A stretch of 48,745 nucleotides of DNA from Cohnella baijiui (GTDB lineage: Bacteria > Bacillota > Bacilli > Paenibacillales > Paenibacillaceae), in NCBI RefSeq assembly GCF_020731285.1, contig NZ_JAJFOW010000047.1:1-48745 (forward strand), written 5' to 3'. Positions 33,172 to 41,785 of this stretch are shown piece by piece. Below the pieces are notes generated by a model that made no database searches, was not told the origin of the DNA, and saw only the letters and a list, made by a program, of their open reading frames with translations. Numbering within the stretch: the first letter of the stretch is position 1; each line of letters begins with the position of its first letter. Position numbers and translations under genes: made by a program.

Positions 33172-33369
33172 ATGGGAATGTCCAACGCCAAGAAAGCCCG
33201 CCGCAAATCCGAGCGGGAAGGCAAGCTGAACCCCGAGATCGGACGGGGCGCCTGGCAGCGCAAACCGATCACGCAGGTCGTGCCGAATCGAAAAGCCGAA
33301 CAGCGCCGTTCGCAATGCCGCTCCAAGGGCACAAGCGATGGCGCTGTTTTTTTGCCGGCTGCGGCCTAA
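33172..33369 (+). CDS. Small basic conserved hypothetical protein
   Basis: A 65-aa, strongly basic protein beginning MGMSNAKKARRKSEREGKLN. This N-terminus recalls short hypothetical proteins of Bacillus and Paenibacillus that start MGMSNAKKARRK. It has an excellent AAGGAGGT about 9 nt upstream. The last third (residues about 43-65) is encoded across a terminator-like hairpin, so the C-terminus may have been altered by a frameshift. Function unknown; RNA binding is only a guess from the charge. Confidence 0.7.
   Translation: MGMSNAKKARRKSEREGKLNPEIGRGAWQRKPITQVVPNRKAEQRRSQCRSKGTSDGAVFLPAAA
33299..33353 (+). terminator. Terminator-like hairpin inside the 3' end of the small basic gene
   Basis: AACAGCGCC ... 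GGCGCTGTT with a 32-nt loop, then a run of T. The annotated stop codon lies about 15 nt beyond the T run. Confidence 0.6.
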
Positions 33370-33408
33370 TCGGCGCGCCGGAACGATTACCTTTCGCAGA
33401 TGGGACGC

Positions 33409-34902
33409 TCAGGGCTTGAAAGCCATCGCGGCTTGAACGGCCGTCTGCCAGCCCGCATACAGGCGGTCCCGTTCTTCCTCCCCCATCGAAGGGGCGAAGG
33501 CCGCTTCCTTCCGCCACAGCTCCGCGATTTCCTCCCGGCTTTCCCAGTAACCCACGGCGAGACCCGCCAAATACGCCGCTCCGAGCGCCGTCGTTTCGTT
33601 CACTTCCGGCCGGTCCACCGGCACGCCCAGGATGTCGCTTTGGAATTGCATGAGCAGGTCGTTGCGGACCGCGCCGCCGTCGACCCGCAGCGTCTTGATC
33701 GCGATGCCCGAGTCGCGCTCCATCGCGTCCAGCACGTCCTTGGTCTGATAAGCGAGCGACTCGAGCGTCGCGCGGATGAAGTGCTCCTTCGTCGTGCCGC
33801 GGGTCAGTCCGAAGACGGCGCCGCGAACTTCGCTGTCCCAATAAGGCGTGCCTAAGCCGACGAACGCCGGCACGACGTAGACGCCCTCGGTCGACGCGAC
33901 CCGCTCCGCGTACCGCTCGCTCTCCCGGGCGTCGCCGAACATCCGCAGCCCGTCGCGCAGCCACTGGATCGCCGAGCCGGCGACGAAGATGCTGCCTTCA
34001 AGCGCATAAGCGACCTGACCGTCTATGCCCCATGCGATCGTGGTGAGCAGCCCGTGCGCCGACGAGACGGCCTCCGCCCCCGTATTCAACAGCATGAAGC
34101 AGCCGGTGCCGTATGTATTTTTGGCCATGCCCGGCTCGAAGCACGCCTGTCCGAACAGCGCCGCCTGCTGGTCTCCCGCGATGCCGGCGATCGGGACCTC
34201 GTGGCCGAAAAAATGGCGCTTGTCCGTATGGCCGTATACCTCCGACGAGGATCGGACCTCCGGCAGCATCGACGCCGGGACGCCGAGGAGGTCGAGCAGC
34301 TCCTCGTCCCACCGCAGCTCGTGAATGTTGTACATCAGCGTTCGCGAGGCGTTCGTATAGTCCGTCACGTGCGTCCGGCGTCCCGTGAGCCGCCAGACGA
34401 GCCACGTATCGATCGTGCCGAACATCAGCTTGCCCTGCTCGGCTTTTTCCCGCGCCCCTTCGACATGGTCGAGAATCCATTTGACTTTCGTTCCCGAGAA
34501 GTACGGGTCGATCAGCAGTCCCGTCTTGCGCCGAAACGCCGGCTCATGGCCGTCTCTCTTCAGCTGCTCGCAGATGTCCGCCGTCTGACGGGACTGCCAG
34601 ACGATCGCCTGGTAGACGGGGATGCCGGTTTCCCGATCCCAGACGACCGCCGTCTCCCGTTGGTTGGTGATGCCGATCCCGGCGATCTGCTCGGGCTGCA
34701 CGCTCGCCTCCGACAGGACGGTCGCGATGACCGCCAGCGCGGACGCCCAGATCTCGTTCGCGTTGTGTTCGACCCAGCCCGGCTTCGGGAAGTATTGCGG
34801 GAACTCGCGCTGCGCCGCGTGCACGATCCGCCCCGTCCGGTCGAACAGAATCGCTCTCGTACTCGTCGTGCCTTGATCCAGTGCCATCATATACCGCTCC
34901 AT
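33409..34902 (-). CDS. glpK: Glycerol kinase
   Basis: A 497-aa FGGY-family kinase phosphorylating glycerol to glycerol-3-P. Seen: DQGTTSTRAILFD (phosphate-1 loop, about 9-21), GITNQRETAVVWDRETG (about 76-92), AIVWQSRQTADIC, GTIDTWLVWRLTG, SGTK and AGDQQAALFGQACFEPG. Length and motifs match GlpK. The start at 34902 has GAGGAGG 8 nt upstream. No glpF or glpD lies nearby; the gene stands next to an unrelated phosphoesterase. Confidence 0.96.
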   Translation of the reverse strand: MERYMMALDQGTTSTRAILFDRTGRIVHAAQREFPQYFPKPGWVEHNANEIWASALAVIATVLSEASVQPEQIAGIGITNQRETAVVWDRETGIPVYQAIVWQSRQTADICEQLKRDGHEPAFRRKTGLLIDPYFSGTKVKWILDHVEGAREKAEQGKLMFGTIDTWLVWRLTGRRTHVTDYTNASRTLMYNIHELRWDEELLDLLGVPASMLPEVRSSSEVYGHTDKRHFFGHEVPIAGIAGDQQAALFGQACFEPGMAKNTYGTGCFMLLNTGAEAVSSAHGLLTTIAWGIDGQVAYALEGSIFVAGSAIQWLRDGLRMFGDARESERYAERVASTEGVYVVPAFVGLGTPYWDSEVRGAVFGLTRGTTKEHFIRATLESLAYQTKDVLDAMERDSGIAIKTLRVDGGAVRNDLLMQFQSDILGVPVDRPEVNETTALGAAYLAGLAVGYWESREEIAELWRKEAAFAPSMGEEERDRLYAGWQTAVQAAMAFKP

Positions 34903-34946
34903 GCCGTCCGCCTCCTCGATCGTCGTTTTCCTGGTTCGTTCAGCCG

Positions 34947-35888
34947 CTAGCCGAGCCTGGGATTCCGGGGCTTGTGCGGCAGAGGGTGGCGGACCGCGAG
35001 TCCGTTCGCCAGCCGCAGCCACGTCTCGAAGCGCCGCTCGCCCTGCCGCAGCCGGATGACGCGTGCGCCGCGCGAGAACAGCCATCTGCCGTACGTATGA
35101 TAGCCGGACGCCCGTCCGTAGCAGAGCCGGATGCCGTCCAGCGTCCCTTCGAAGTCGTTGATATGGTCGTGGCCGCAAAAGGTGCCCATCACGTCCCCCC
35201 GTTCCTTCATCGCGGCGAACATCCCCGAGTTGAACTTCGGGCAGGCGATGCCTTCATAGCGATGACCGTAGCAAACCTCGGTCCGCCACACGTCCGCATA
35301 TTCGGGCAGCGGAATGTGGAAAAAGGCGAGCGCCGGCAGCGCTCCGTCCTTCGCCCCCTTGCCGAGTCGCTGCGACTGCATCCGGTACCATTCGATCTGA
35401 TCCGCGCGGATCCAGTCGTAGCCCGAAATCCCGGGGTCTTCGGAGTAGCTGCCGCTGTCCAGGCAATAGATCGCGGCGCGGGGGACGCCGTCGCGGTCCG
35501 CGACGGTCAGCGCGTAGTTGCCGATGCCGTGAACGGCCTTCGGACCTGGCGAGGCGAGACAGTGCCGCTGCGACATCAGCGCATCCATCAGCTCCGCGCG
35601 CGAGACGGACGCCTCGCTGTCGTGGTTGCCAAAGACCGCCGCCCAAGGCGTACCCGACCGTTCGACGGGCGCAACCGCTTCCAGCAGCGACTGCTTCGGA
35701 TCGCGGCAATCGAGGCTGTAGATCAGATCGCCGGTGAACACGACGAGGTCCGGCCGCTCCGCAGCCATCACCCGCTCGATAAGCGCGCGTGTCCGCCGGT
35801 CTTCCTTTTCCCCGTTCTGCCAGTGGAGATCCGTGAATTGCACGATCTTGAATGTGCCGTCCTCTCCGAAGCGCAGCTTCGTCTCCAT
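34947..35888 (-). CDS. Calcineurin-like metallophosphoesterase
   Basis: A 313-aa protein of the calcineurin-like phosphoesterase superfamily. Metal-ligand motifs appear in order: FTDLHW (D-x-H, about 18-23), VFTGDLIYS (G-D), FGNHDSE (G-N-H-D), FFHIPLPEY (H) and GTFCGHDHINDF (G-H-x-H). All metal ligands are present. There is no signal peptide. The family includes fungal-type DCR2 phosphatases and bacterial phosphodiesterases; the substrate is unknown. The start at 35888 has GAGGAG 6 nt upstream. Confidence 0.88.
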   Translation of the reverse strand: METKLRFGEDGTFKIVQFTDLHWQNGEKEDRRTRALIERVMAAERPDLVVFTGDLIYSLDCRDPKQSLLEAVAPVERSGTPWAAVFGNHDSEASVSRAELMDALMSQRHCLASPGPKAVHGIGNYALTVADRDGVPRAAIYCLDSGSYSEDPGISGYDWIRADQIEWYRMQSQRLGKGAKDGALPALAFFHIPLPEYADVWRTEVCYGHRYEGIACPKFNSGMFAAMKERGDVMGTFCGHDHINDFEGTLDGIRLCYGRASGYHTYGRWLFSRGARVIRLRQGERRFETWLRLANGLAVRHPLPHKPRNPRLG

Positions 35889-35971
35889 GCCCGTCTCCTC
35901 TCTCGTTTTCGTCACTCCCTATCATAGCGCCGCGACCGGCCGCAAACCACCCTTTTTCCGGAGCAGCCGGC

Positions 35972-36013
35972 AAAAAAAACGCCGCCGATCGCCCTATGGG
36001 GTTTCGGCGGCGT
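35972..36013 (-). terminator. Intrinsic terminator of the cobalamin operon
   Basis: Minus strand ACGCCGCCGA, loop, TCGGCGGCGT, then a run of eight T. It follows the adenosyltransferase stop by about 20 nt. Confidence 0.92.
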
Positions 36014-36032
36014 GCGGGAAAACGCGCTCGCG

Positions 36033-36605
36033 TCACATCTCGATCCCCATGACCGCCGGGACGCCTTCGTCGTAGTAATGCTTGACCGGCTGCATCTCCG
36101 TCACGAGATCGGCCTCTGCGACGATGTCTGGATGCGCGCCGCGGCCCGTCAGGAGCAAATGCATGCCTTGCGGCCGCGTCCGGATGACCTCCAGCACCTC
36201 GGCCAGCGGCAGGACATCGTCGATCGGAAAACGATCGATGGCGAGCGCATTGTTGATCTCGTCGAGGATGATCAAATTCTCCTGCCCATTCAGGATGCGG
36301 GACTTGGCGAAAGCCCAGGCTTCCTTCAGCGAAGCCCGATGCTCCTCCGGCGTCTTGAGCCAGGTGAAGCCGATGCCCGTCTGAACGATTTCGACGCCGA
36401 GCTTCTCGAGCGCGATCTGCTCCCCGTACGACCGCTGGGGGGACTTGATGAATTGAATGACGAGCACCTTCTGGCCCCGTCCCGTTGCTCGCAGCGCCAG
36501 CCCCATCGCCGCGGTCGTTTTGCCTTTTCCGTCGCCGGTATAGACAAGGACGAGTCCCCGCTCCTTGCTCGGTTTCGTTTGACCGTTCGTTCCCGCATTC
36601 GTCAT
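36033..36605 (-). CDS. cobO: Cob(I)yrinic acid a,c-diamide adenosyltransferase (CobO/BtuR type)
   Basis: A 190-aa P-loop enzyme that transfers the 5'-deoxyadenosyl group of ATP to cob(I)alamin precursors. The nucleotide loop is GDGKGKTTAAMG (about 24-35), with VIQFIKSPQRSYGE and IILDEINNALAIDRFPIDDV (Walker-B-like) further on. It is the last gene of the B12 operon, overlapping cobQ by 4 nt. A variable 15-residue polar N-terminus precedes the core. It provides adenosylated corrinoid for CobQ and the nucleotide-loop enzymes. Confidence 0.93.
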   Translation of the reverse strand: MTNAGTNGQTKPSKERGLVLVYTGDGKGKTTAAMGLALRATGRGQKVLVIQFIKSPQRSYGEQIALEKLGVEIVQTGIGFTWLKTPEEHRASLKEAWAFAKSRILNGQENLIILDEINNALAIDRFPIDDVLPLAEVLEVIRTRPQGMHLLLTGRGAHPDIVAEADLVTEMQPVKHYYDEGVPAVMGIEM

Positions 36606-38182
36606 CGGGTACCTCCTCCTTGTCGAATGAAGTGTTCGAGCAGCGCCATATCCAGATGCCGCCGCACATGGTCAGCCAGCCGGTCAAAGGCCTGCTCCCG
36701 CTGTTCGGTGTAGGCCGTCGCGGCATCGCCGGGCGGCAGCCCTTTGCGGGCGCGCAGGCCGTCGAGCCAGGCGCGCCGCAGCCCGTCATTGCGGAAAATA
36801 TCGTGCACGTACGTGCCCCATACGCGTCCGTTCGCCGTCTCGGCTCCATCCAGGCGCATTTGCCCCTCCGTTGCGGCCTCGCGTTCGGAGCGCAGCTGCA
36901 GCGGCCGCGCGGCCGCTTCGCCGGTCGCGATCGTCGTCCGCCCCATATGAATCACGTAGCCGGCGACGGGCCAAACGTCCTCGCCGCCGAACGGACGCCC
37001 AGACGCGGACCCGATGACCCGCTCGGTATACTTATCCGCCGTGAACGTCGTCTCCGTCGGCAGCAAACCCAGCCCCGCCGTCTCGCGCCGCGGCGACTCG
37101 ACGGCGTCCGGATCGAGCAGCCGGCGGCCGAGCATCTGGTAACCGCCGCAAATGCCGACGACGCTGCCGCCCCGCTCCGCGTAGGACAGCAGCCGCGCCT
37201 CCAGCCCGGTTTCGCGCAGAAACGCGAGATCCTCCGCCGTGTTTTTGCTGCCGGGCAGCAGCACCGCGTCGGGCTCTCCCCATTCCGACGCGCTCGTCAC
37301 GTAGCGCAGCCGCACGTCCGGCTCCGCAGCGAGCGGGTCCGCGTCGGTGAAGTTCGCGATCCGGGGGTAACGGAGCACCGCAATATCGAGTCGCCGGTGC
37401 GTCGCCTTCCCGGACGTCTCGGAGGGGGTGCCGGACGCTCGCCTCTTGGCGTCGAGCGAAGCGGAGTCCTCATCCTCCAGCCCGAGATCCGGCAGGAACG
37501 GCACCACGCCGACGACGGGAATCCCCGTGCGGGCTTCCAGCCAGTCGAGGCCCGGCCGCAGAAGCGACACGTCACCCCTGAATTTGTTGATGACGATGCC
37601 TTTGACCCGAGCCCGCTCCTCCGGCTCCAGCAGCTCGAGCGTCCCGACGATCGCCGCGAACACGCCGCCGCGGTCGATGTCGGCGACGAGCAGGACGGGT
37701 GCGTCCGCCCAGCTTGCCAGCCGCATATTGACGATATCCCGATCCTTCAGGTTGATCTCCGCCGGGCTGCCCGCCCCTTCGATGACGATCACGTCATAGG
37801 CGGAGCGAAGCCGCGCCAGCGCCTCCTGCACGAGGACGGCGGCGATCGGCAAATATTGCTCGCGGTACGCGCGCGCATCCAGATCCCGGTACGGTTTGCC
37901 GTGCACGACGACCTGCGAGGTCATCTCTCGGGTCGGCTTCAGGAGAATCGGGTTCATGTCGGTCGTGGCCGGAATGCCGCACGAATCGGCCTGCATGCCC
38001 TGCGCGCGGCCGATTTCCTTGCCGTCGGGCGTGACGTAGGCGTTGTTGGACATGTTCTGCGACTTAAACGGCGCGACCCGGTACCCGTCCTGCTTCAAAA
38101 TGCGGCACAGGGCGGCGGCGAGAACGCTTTTGCCCACGTCCGAGGAAGTGCCTTGAAGCATGATCGTAGCTGCTTGTGGCAT
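36602..38182 (-). CDS. cobQ: Cobyric acid synthase
   Basis: A 526-aa glutamine-dependent amidase (CobQ/CbiP) that amidates four side chains of adenosylcobyrinic acid diamide. The N-terminal ATPase-type domain starts IMLQGTSSDVGKSVLAAALC. The C-terminal class I-like glutaminase domain contains the nucleophile Cys in GGSVVGICGGYQMLG and the His in YVHDIF. The start at 38182 has GGAG 8 nt upstream. No earlier corrin-ring genes are present in the window, so the cell may use CobQ for salvaged intermediates or have the rest elsewhere. Confidence 0.96.
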   Translation of the reverse strand: MPQAATIMLQGTSSDVGKSVLAAALCRILKQDGYRVAPFKSQNMSNNAYVTPDGKEIGRAQGMQADSCGIPATTDMNPILLKPTREMTSQVVVHGKPYRDLDARAYREQYLPIAAVLVQEALARLRSAYDVIVIEGAGSPAEINLKDRDIVNMRLASWADAPVLLVADIDRGGVFAAIVGTLELLEPEERARVKGIVINKFRGDVSLLRPGLDWLEARTGIPVVGVVPFLPDLGLEDEDSASLDAKRRASGTPSETSGKATHRRLDIAVLRYPRIANFTDADPLAAEPDVRLRYVTSASEWGEPDAVLLPGSKNTAEDLAFLRETGLEARLLSYAERGGSVVGICGGYQMLGRRLLDPDAVESPRRETAGLGLLPTETTFTADKYTERVIGSASGRPFGGEDVWPVAGYVIHMGRTTIATGEAAARPLQLRSEREAATEGQMRLDGAETANGRVWGTYVHDIFRNDGLRRAWLDGLRARKGLPPGDAATAYTEQREQAFDRLADHVRRHLDMALLEHFIRQGGGTR

Positions 38183-38276
38183 AAGGTTCTCTCCTTCATC
38201 CGCTGCGGCCGGCGGGGCGGAAGGGAATCCCGGCGGCCGAGGAGGTGTGTTGGGGGAATGACGGAACGTGCGCGCC

Positions 38277-39377
38277 TTAATCGAGGGCGCGACCTTCTTG
38301 GGTCAGCACTTCGCCCAGCTCGCGCAGAAGCCGCTCGTTCTCCTCGCGCAGCCGGACCGCGATGTGGAAGTAGCGGGCGTCGAGACCCGGGAACAGCGAA
38401 GCGTCGCGGATCAGAATGCCTCGCCGGGCGAGCAGCGCCTGCAGGCGCTTGACGTCGAAGCCGGCCGAGGGAGGCAGCGAGACGAGCAGATAGTTGACGT
38501 CGCCCGGCACGACGTCGAGACCCAGCTTCTGCAGCCCGCGAATCAGCCAGGGACGCTCGGCCTGGAGCCAAGCGCGGGTCCGCTCGGCGTACGCCCGCTC
38601 CTCCAGGACGGCCTCGCCGATGCGCTGGGCGAGGAAGTTGACGCTCCAAGGCGGCTGGAGCGCGGCGAGTTCGGCGACGAGGGACGGGTGCGACACGAGG
38701 AAGCCGAGCCGGATGCCGGGGATGGCGTAAAACTTCGTCATCGAGCGGAACACGACGAGTTGCCGCGAGGTGGCGGCTTCGCGCAGCCAGGAATGATCCT
38801 CCTCGTCCGGCACGAAGTCCATGAACGCTTCGTCCAATAGCAGCGTGCGGCCGGTCTCCCTGAGCCGGGCGATCGCGGAGCGGGGCAGCAGACGGCCGGT
38901 CGGATTGTTCGGGTGGCCAAGGAAGACGCACCCGTCCTGCGCCGGGGGGACGAGCGCGGCGAGATCGTCGTCGCCGGGGAGAAATCCGTTCTCCGCGCGC
39001 AGCCGCACCTCGCGGACCGGAACGCCGGCTTTGCGGAGCGCGTCGCCGTACTCCGTAAAGGCGGGCTGCGCGAGCCCGGCCGACGAGGGCTGCAGTCCGC
39101 GCACGGCGAGATCGATCAGCTCCGCGGCGCCGTTGCCGACGATGATGCTCCCCTCCGGGACGCCGTACGCGCCGGCGAGCTTCCGCCGCAGTCCGCGCAC
39201 CGCCGGGTCGGGGTAACGGGCGATGTCCCGCCAGCCGCCCAAGATCGCCTGCTCCACCGCCGGCGGCGGCCCCCACGGGTTCATATTCGCGCTGTAGTCG
39301 AGCCATCCGTCCGCCGGACGGCCGTACGTCTCCTCCGCCGTAATCCAATCTCCGCCGTGTCCGTACACTTCCAGCAT
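38277..39377 (-). CDS. cobD: L-threonine-O-3-phosphate decarboxylase (aminotransferase fold)
   Basis: A 366-aa fold-type I PLP enzyme of the CobD type, which makes (R)-1-amino-2-propanol phosphate for the B12 side chain. Seen: DYSANMNPWGPP (N-terminal D-x-S-x-N), VGNGAAELIDLAVRGL, FLGHPNNPTGRLLP (P-N-N-P-T-G), LLLDEAFMDF and SMTKFYAIPGIRLGF with the PLP Lys. Histidinol-phosphate aminotransferase is the close alternative, but the cobalamin context favours CobD. The start at 39377 follows GAGGAGG. It is cut off from cobS upstream by array E. Confidence 0.92.
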   Translation of the reverse strand: MLEVYGHGGDWITAEETYGRPADGWLDYSANMNPWGPPPAVEQAILGGWRDIARYPDPAVRGLRRKLAGAYGVPEGSIIVGNGAAELIDLAVRGLQPSSAGLAQPAFTEYGDALRKAGVPVREVRLRAENGFLPGDDDLAALVPPAQDGCVFLGHPNNPTGRLLPRSAIARLRETGRTLLLDEAFMDFVPDEEDHSWLREAATSRQLVVFRSMTKFYAIPGIRLGFLVSHPSLVAELAALQPPWSVNFLAQRIGEAVLEERAYAERTRAWLQAERPWLIRGLQKLGLDVVPGDVNYLLVSLPPSAGFDVKRLQALLARRGILIRDASLFPGLDARYFHIAVRLREENERLLRELGEVLTQEGRALD

Positions 39378-39478
39378 GCGGTCTCCTCCTCGTCTTGCTA
39401 ATTGTCCTTAGGACCATTTCGATGTGTGTGGGGCGGGATGGTCAAAAGTTGGGACGATCTCATCGGAAGGGGCGGGGC

Positions 39479-39925
39479 GAGTTAGTCGGTTTTTCCGAGT
39501 AACTTACCTGCTGGTGGCACCCTGTTGGGTGAGTTAGTCGCTTTTTCCGAGTAACTTACCTGCTGGCCGCACCCTCTTGGACGAGTTAGTCGGTTTTTCC
39601 GAGTAACTTACCTGCTGGTGGCTCCCTTTCGGGCGAGTTAATCGGTTATTCCGAGTAACTATTCTGCTGGCGGCACCCTTTCGGGCGAGTTAGTCGCTTT
39701 TTCCGAGTAACTTTCCTGCTGGCGGCACCCTGTTGGGTGAGTTAGTCGGTTTTTCCGAGTAACTTTCCTGCTGGTGGCACCCTCTTGTGCGAGTTAGTCG
39801 GTTTTTCCGAGTAACTTACCTGCTGGCCGCACCCTTTCGGGCGAGTTAATCGGTTATTCCGAGTAACTATTCTGCTGGCGGCACCCTGTTGGGTGAGTTA
39901 ATCGGATATTCCGAGTAACTTTTCT
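39479..39925. repeat. Tandem array E, exact 52-bp period, 9 copies of the core, inside the cobalamin gene block
   Basis: CCGAGTAACT recurs at 39495, 39547, 39599, 39651, 39703, 39755, 39807, 39859 and 39911, always 52 bp apart. The core is AGTTA(G/A)TCGG, a 5-nt loop (mostly TTTTT), CCGAGTAACT: a 10-bp stem with one mismatch at the same position in every unit. The linker often contains a second stem such as CACCC-TGTT-GGGTG. The linkers are themselves repeats and not unique spacers. The array lies between cobS and cobD, which are transcribed in the same direction. Confidence 0.96.
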
Positions 39926-39995
39926 ACGGGCTGGGCCATCCCAGACACGATCTTTGATTTTCCGACGATCTCCCCGTCACCCGTCTGTCCACGCC

Positions 39996-40829
39996 TCAAT
40001 AGTGGTACAGCACCGCCACGAGCAGGAGCAGCAGCCCTAGCTCTAGCAGCTCGTTGATCGCGCCGTAGACGTCGCCGGTCAGGCCGCCCAGCTTGCGCGC
40101 GATCGCCGCGGCGAGCAGCGAGCCCGCCGCATATGTGAAGCCGGCGGCGACGCCATACGCCAGCGCGGCTTGCGCCCAGCCCAGCGGCAGGCCCGCGCCG
40201 GCCGGCGCCCAGGCCGCCAGCACCGCCAGTATGGCCGCGCTGAGCGCCGTCGCGACCGCGAAGGCCGCTGCCGCATGCCGCGCGCTCACGCCGCGGAACA
40301 GCCCGCCGAGCCCGCCGCCCGCCGCGCGGGCATAAGGCCAGCCGGCGATCGCCGCGGGGAGGAACGCCCGGCTCCACGCCGGGATCAGCGCGAGCGCTCC
40401 CAGAAGCCAGGCGGTTCCCCCGTCCTGCAGCAGCGACGCCAGCAGGGCAACGCGAAGCAGCACGGACAGCGAGCCGGCCAGGACGCCCATGGCGCCGACG
40501 CGGCTGTCCTTCATGATTTCGAGCATCCGCTCTCGCGACCGGTGGCTGAGCAGCCCGTCGGCCGTGTCCATCAGGCCGTCCAGATGCAGCGCGCCCGACC
40601 AGCCGATCCAGACGGCCGCGAGCAGGACGGCGGCCGGCCAAGGCGGCAGCCCCCACCGCAGCAGCGCGCCGATCCCGGCCGTCCCGAGCCCGATGACGAG
40701 CCCCGCCGCCGGGAAAAAGACGACGCTGCGGCGGAACTCTCGCTCGGAAGTCTGTCCCCCCGGCGACGGTACCGGCAGCCGCGTCAAAAACTGCAAAGCG
40801 GCGACTAGCGATTCCACCCAAACCAACAT
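39996..40829 (-). CDS. cobS: Adenosylcobinamide-GDP ribazoletransferase (cobalamin synthase)
   Basis: A 277-aa polytopic membrane enzyme joining adenosylcobinamide-GDP to alpha-ribazole (phosphate). Diagnostic: ALQFLTRLPVP near the N-terminus and HLDGLMDTADGLLSHRSRER (D-x-x-D-x-x-D, about 70-89), then MKDSRVGAMGVLAG and many Ala/Leu-rich membrane segments; LTGDVYGAINELLEL near the C-terminus is conserved. The ATG at 40829 overlaps the cbiB 3' end by 25 nt, with GGGAGGA about 11 nt upstream. It is the last gene before array E. Confidence 0.94.
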   Translation of the reverse strand: MLVWVESLVAALQFLTRLPVPSPGGQTSEREFRRSVVFFPAAGLVIGLGTAGIGALLRWGLPPWPAAVLLAAVWIGWSGALHLDGLMDTADGLLSHRSRERMLEIMKDSRVGAMGVLAGSLSVLLRVALLASLLQDGGTAWLLGALALIPAWSRAFLPAAIAGWPYARAAGGGLGGLFRGVSARHAAAAFAVATALSAAILAVLAAWAPAGAGLPLGWAQAALAYGVAAGFTYAAGSLLAAAIARKLGGLTGDVYGAINELLELGLLLLLVAVLYHY

Positions 40830-41785
40830 GCGACGATCAATCCTCCCGCCAAAATGTAGCTGACGCCGTACAGCAGCCGCACGGCCAGCCGGATGTCGCC
40901 TGGCGCGATGGCGCGCAGCGGCCAGCCGAGCCGCGCCCGCTCGCTGACGATGCCTCCGTAGCGGTTCGTTCCGCCAAGCTCGATGCCCAGCGCGCCGGCC
41001 ACGGCCGACTCGGGGATGCCGCTGTTCGGGCTCGGATGCAGCCGGGCGAAAGTCCTGACGGCCCGCCATGCCCGCGAGGCCGATGCCGGCCGCAGCGCCG
41101 CTGCGACGATCGTCAGCAGCACGCCCGTCGCCCGCGCCGGCAAGTAATTCAGCACGTCGTCGAACCTCGCCGACGCCCAGCCGAAATCCCGGTAACGCTC
41201 GTTGCGGTAGCCGACCATCGAATCGAGCGTATTGGCAGCCCGGTAGAGCATCGCGAGCGGCGCTCCGCCCAGCAGGGCGAACGCCAACGGCGCCACGAAG
41301 GCGTCCACGGTATTTTCGGCCACCGTCTCGACGGCCGCTCTCGCGACTTCCGGCTCGTCCAGGTGCTCCGTGTCCCGGCCGACGATCCAGCCGACCTTCT
41401 CCCGCGCTTCCGAGAGATCGCCTCGGATCAGCGGACGATACACGGCCATCGCCGCCTCCTTCAACCCGCGGACGGCCAGCGTGGTCGAGATGAACCACGC
41501 GTTCGCGGCGATGCCCAGCCATGGATGCATCCAGGCGGCAACCGCGCACGCGCCCCAGCATAGGACGCCGGAAGCTGCGGTCACGGCGACCGTCAGCAGA
41601 ATGCCCTTCGTCCGGCTGGCCGCGCGAGACTCGCCAGGACGGCGCAGCACCCGCTCGAGCCGGGAAATGAGCTTTCCAATCCAAACGACGGGATGCGGCA
41701 GCCAGCGGGGATCGCCGACCAGCCAATCTGTTGCGATTGCGAGGACCCCGGCGAGCAGGATCTCCTGAACCGAAAAAAAGATCAC
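40805..41785 (-). CDS. cbiB: Adenosylcobinamide-phosphate synthase
   Basis: A 326-aa membrane protein of the CbiB/CobD family, which attaches the aminopropanol (phosphate) arm to adenosylcobyric acid. Motifs: DWLVGDPRWLPHPVVWIGKL (about 20-39), GRDTEHLDEPEVARAAVETV, AENTVDAFVAPL and RAANTLDSMVGYRNERYRDF. The start is GTG at 41785, overlapping the cobU stop (GTGA), with GGGAG about 7 nt upstream. An ATG at 41809 is in frame but lacks a site. It works directly downstream of CobQ and CobD. Confidence 0.93.
   Translation of the reverse strand: MIFFSVQEILLAGVLAIATDWLVGDPRWLPHPVVWIGKLISRLERVLRRPGESRAASRTKGILLTVAVTAASGVLCWGACAVAAWMHPWLGIAANAWFISTTLAVRGLKEAAMAVYRPLIRGDLSEAREKVGWIVGRDTEHLDEPEVARAAVETVAENTVDAFVAPLAFALLGGAPLAMLYRAANTLDSMVGYRNERYRDFGWASARFDDVLNYLPARATGVLLTIVAAALRPASASRAWRAVRTFARLHPSPNSGIPESAVAGALGIELGGTNRYGGIVSERARLGWPLRAIAPGDIRLAVRLLYGVSYILAGGLIVACWFGWNR

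Noticed and set aside
39479..39925. CRISPR array
   Set aside because: The period is constant, but the sequences between the cores are themselves repeated and not unique spacers. There are no cas genes in the window. The same applies to the other arrays.
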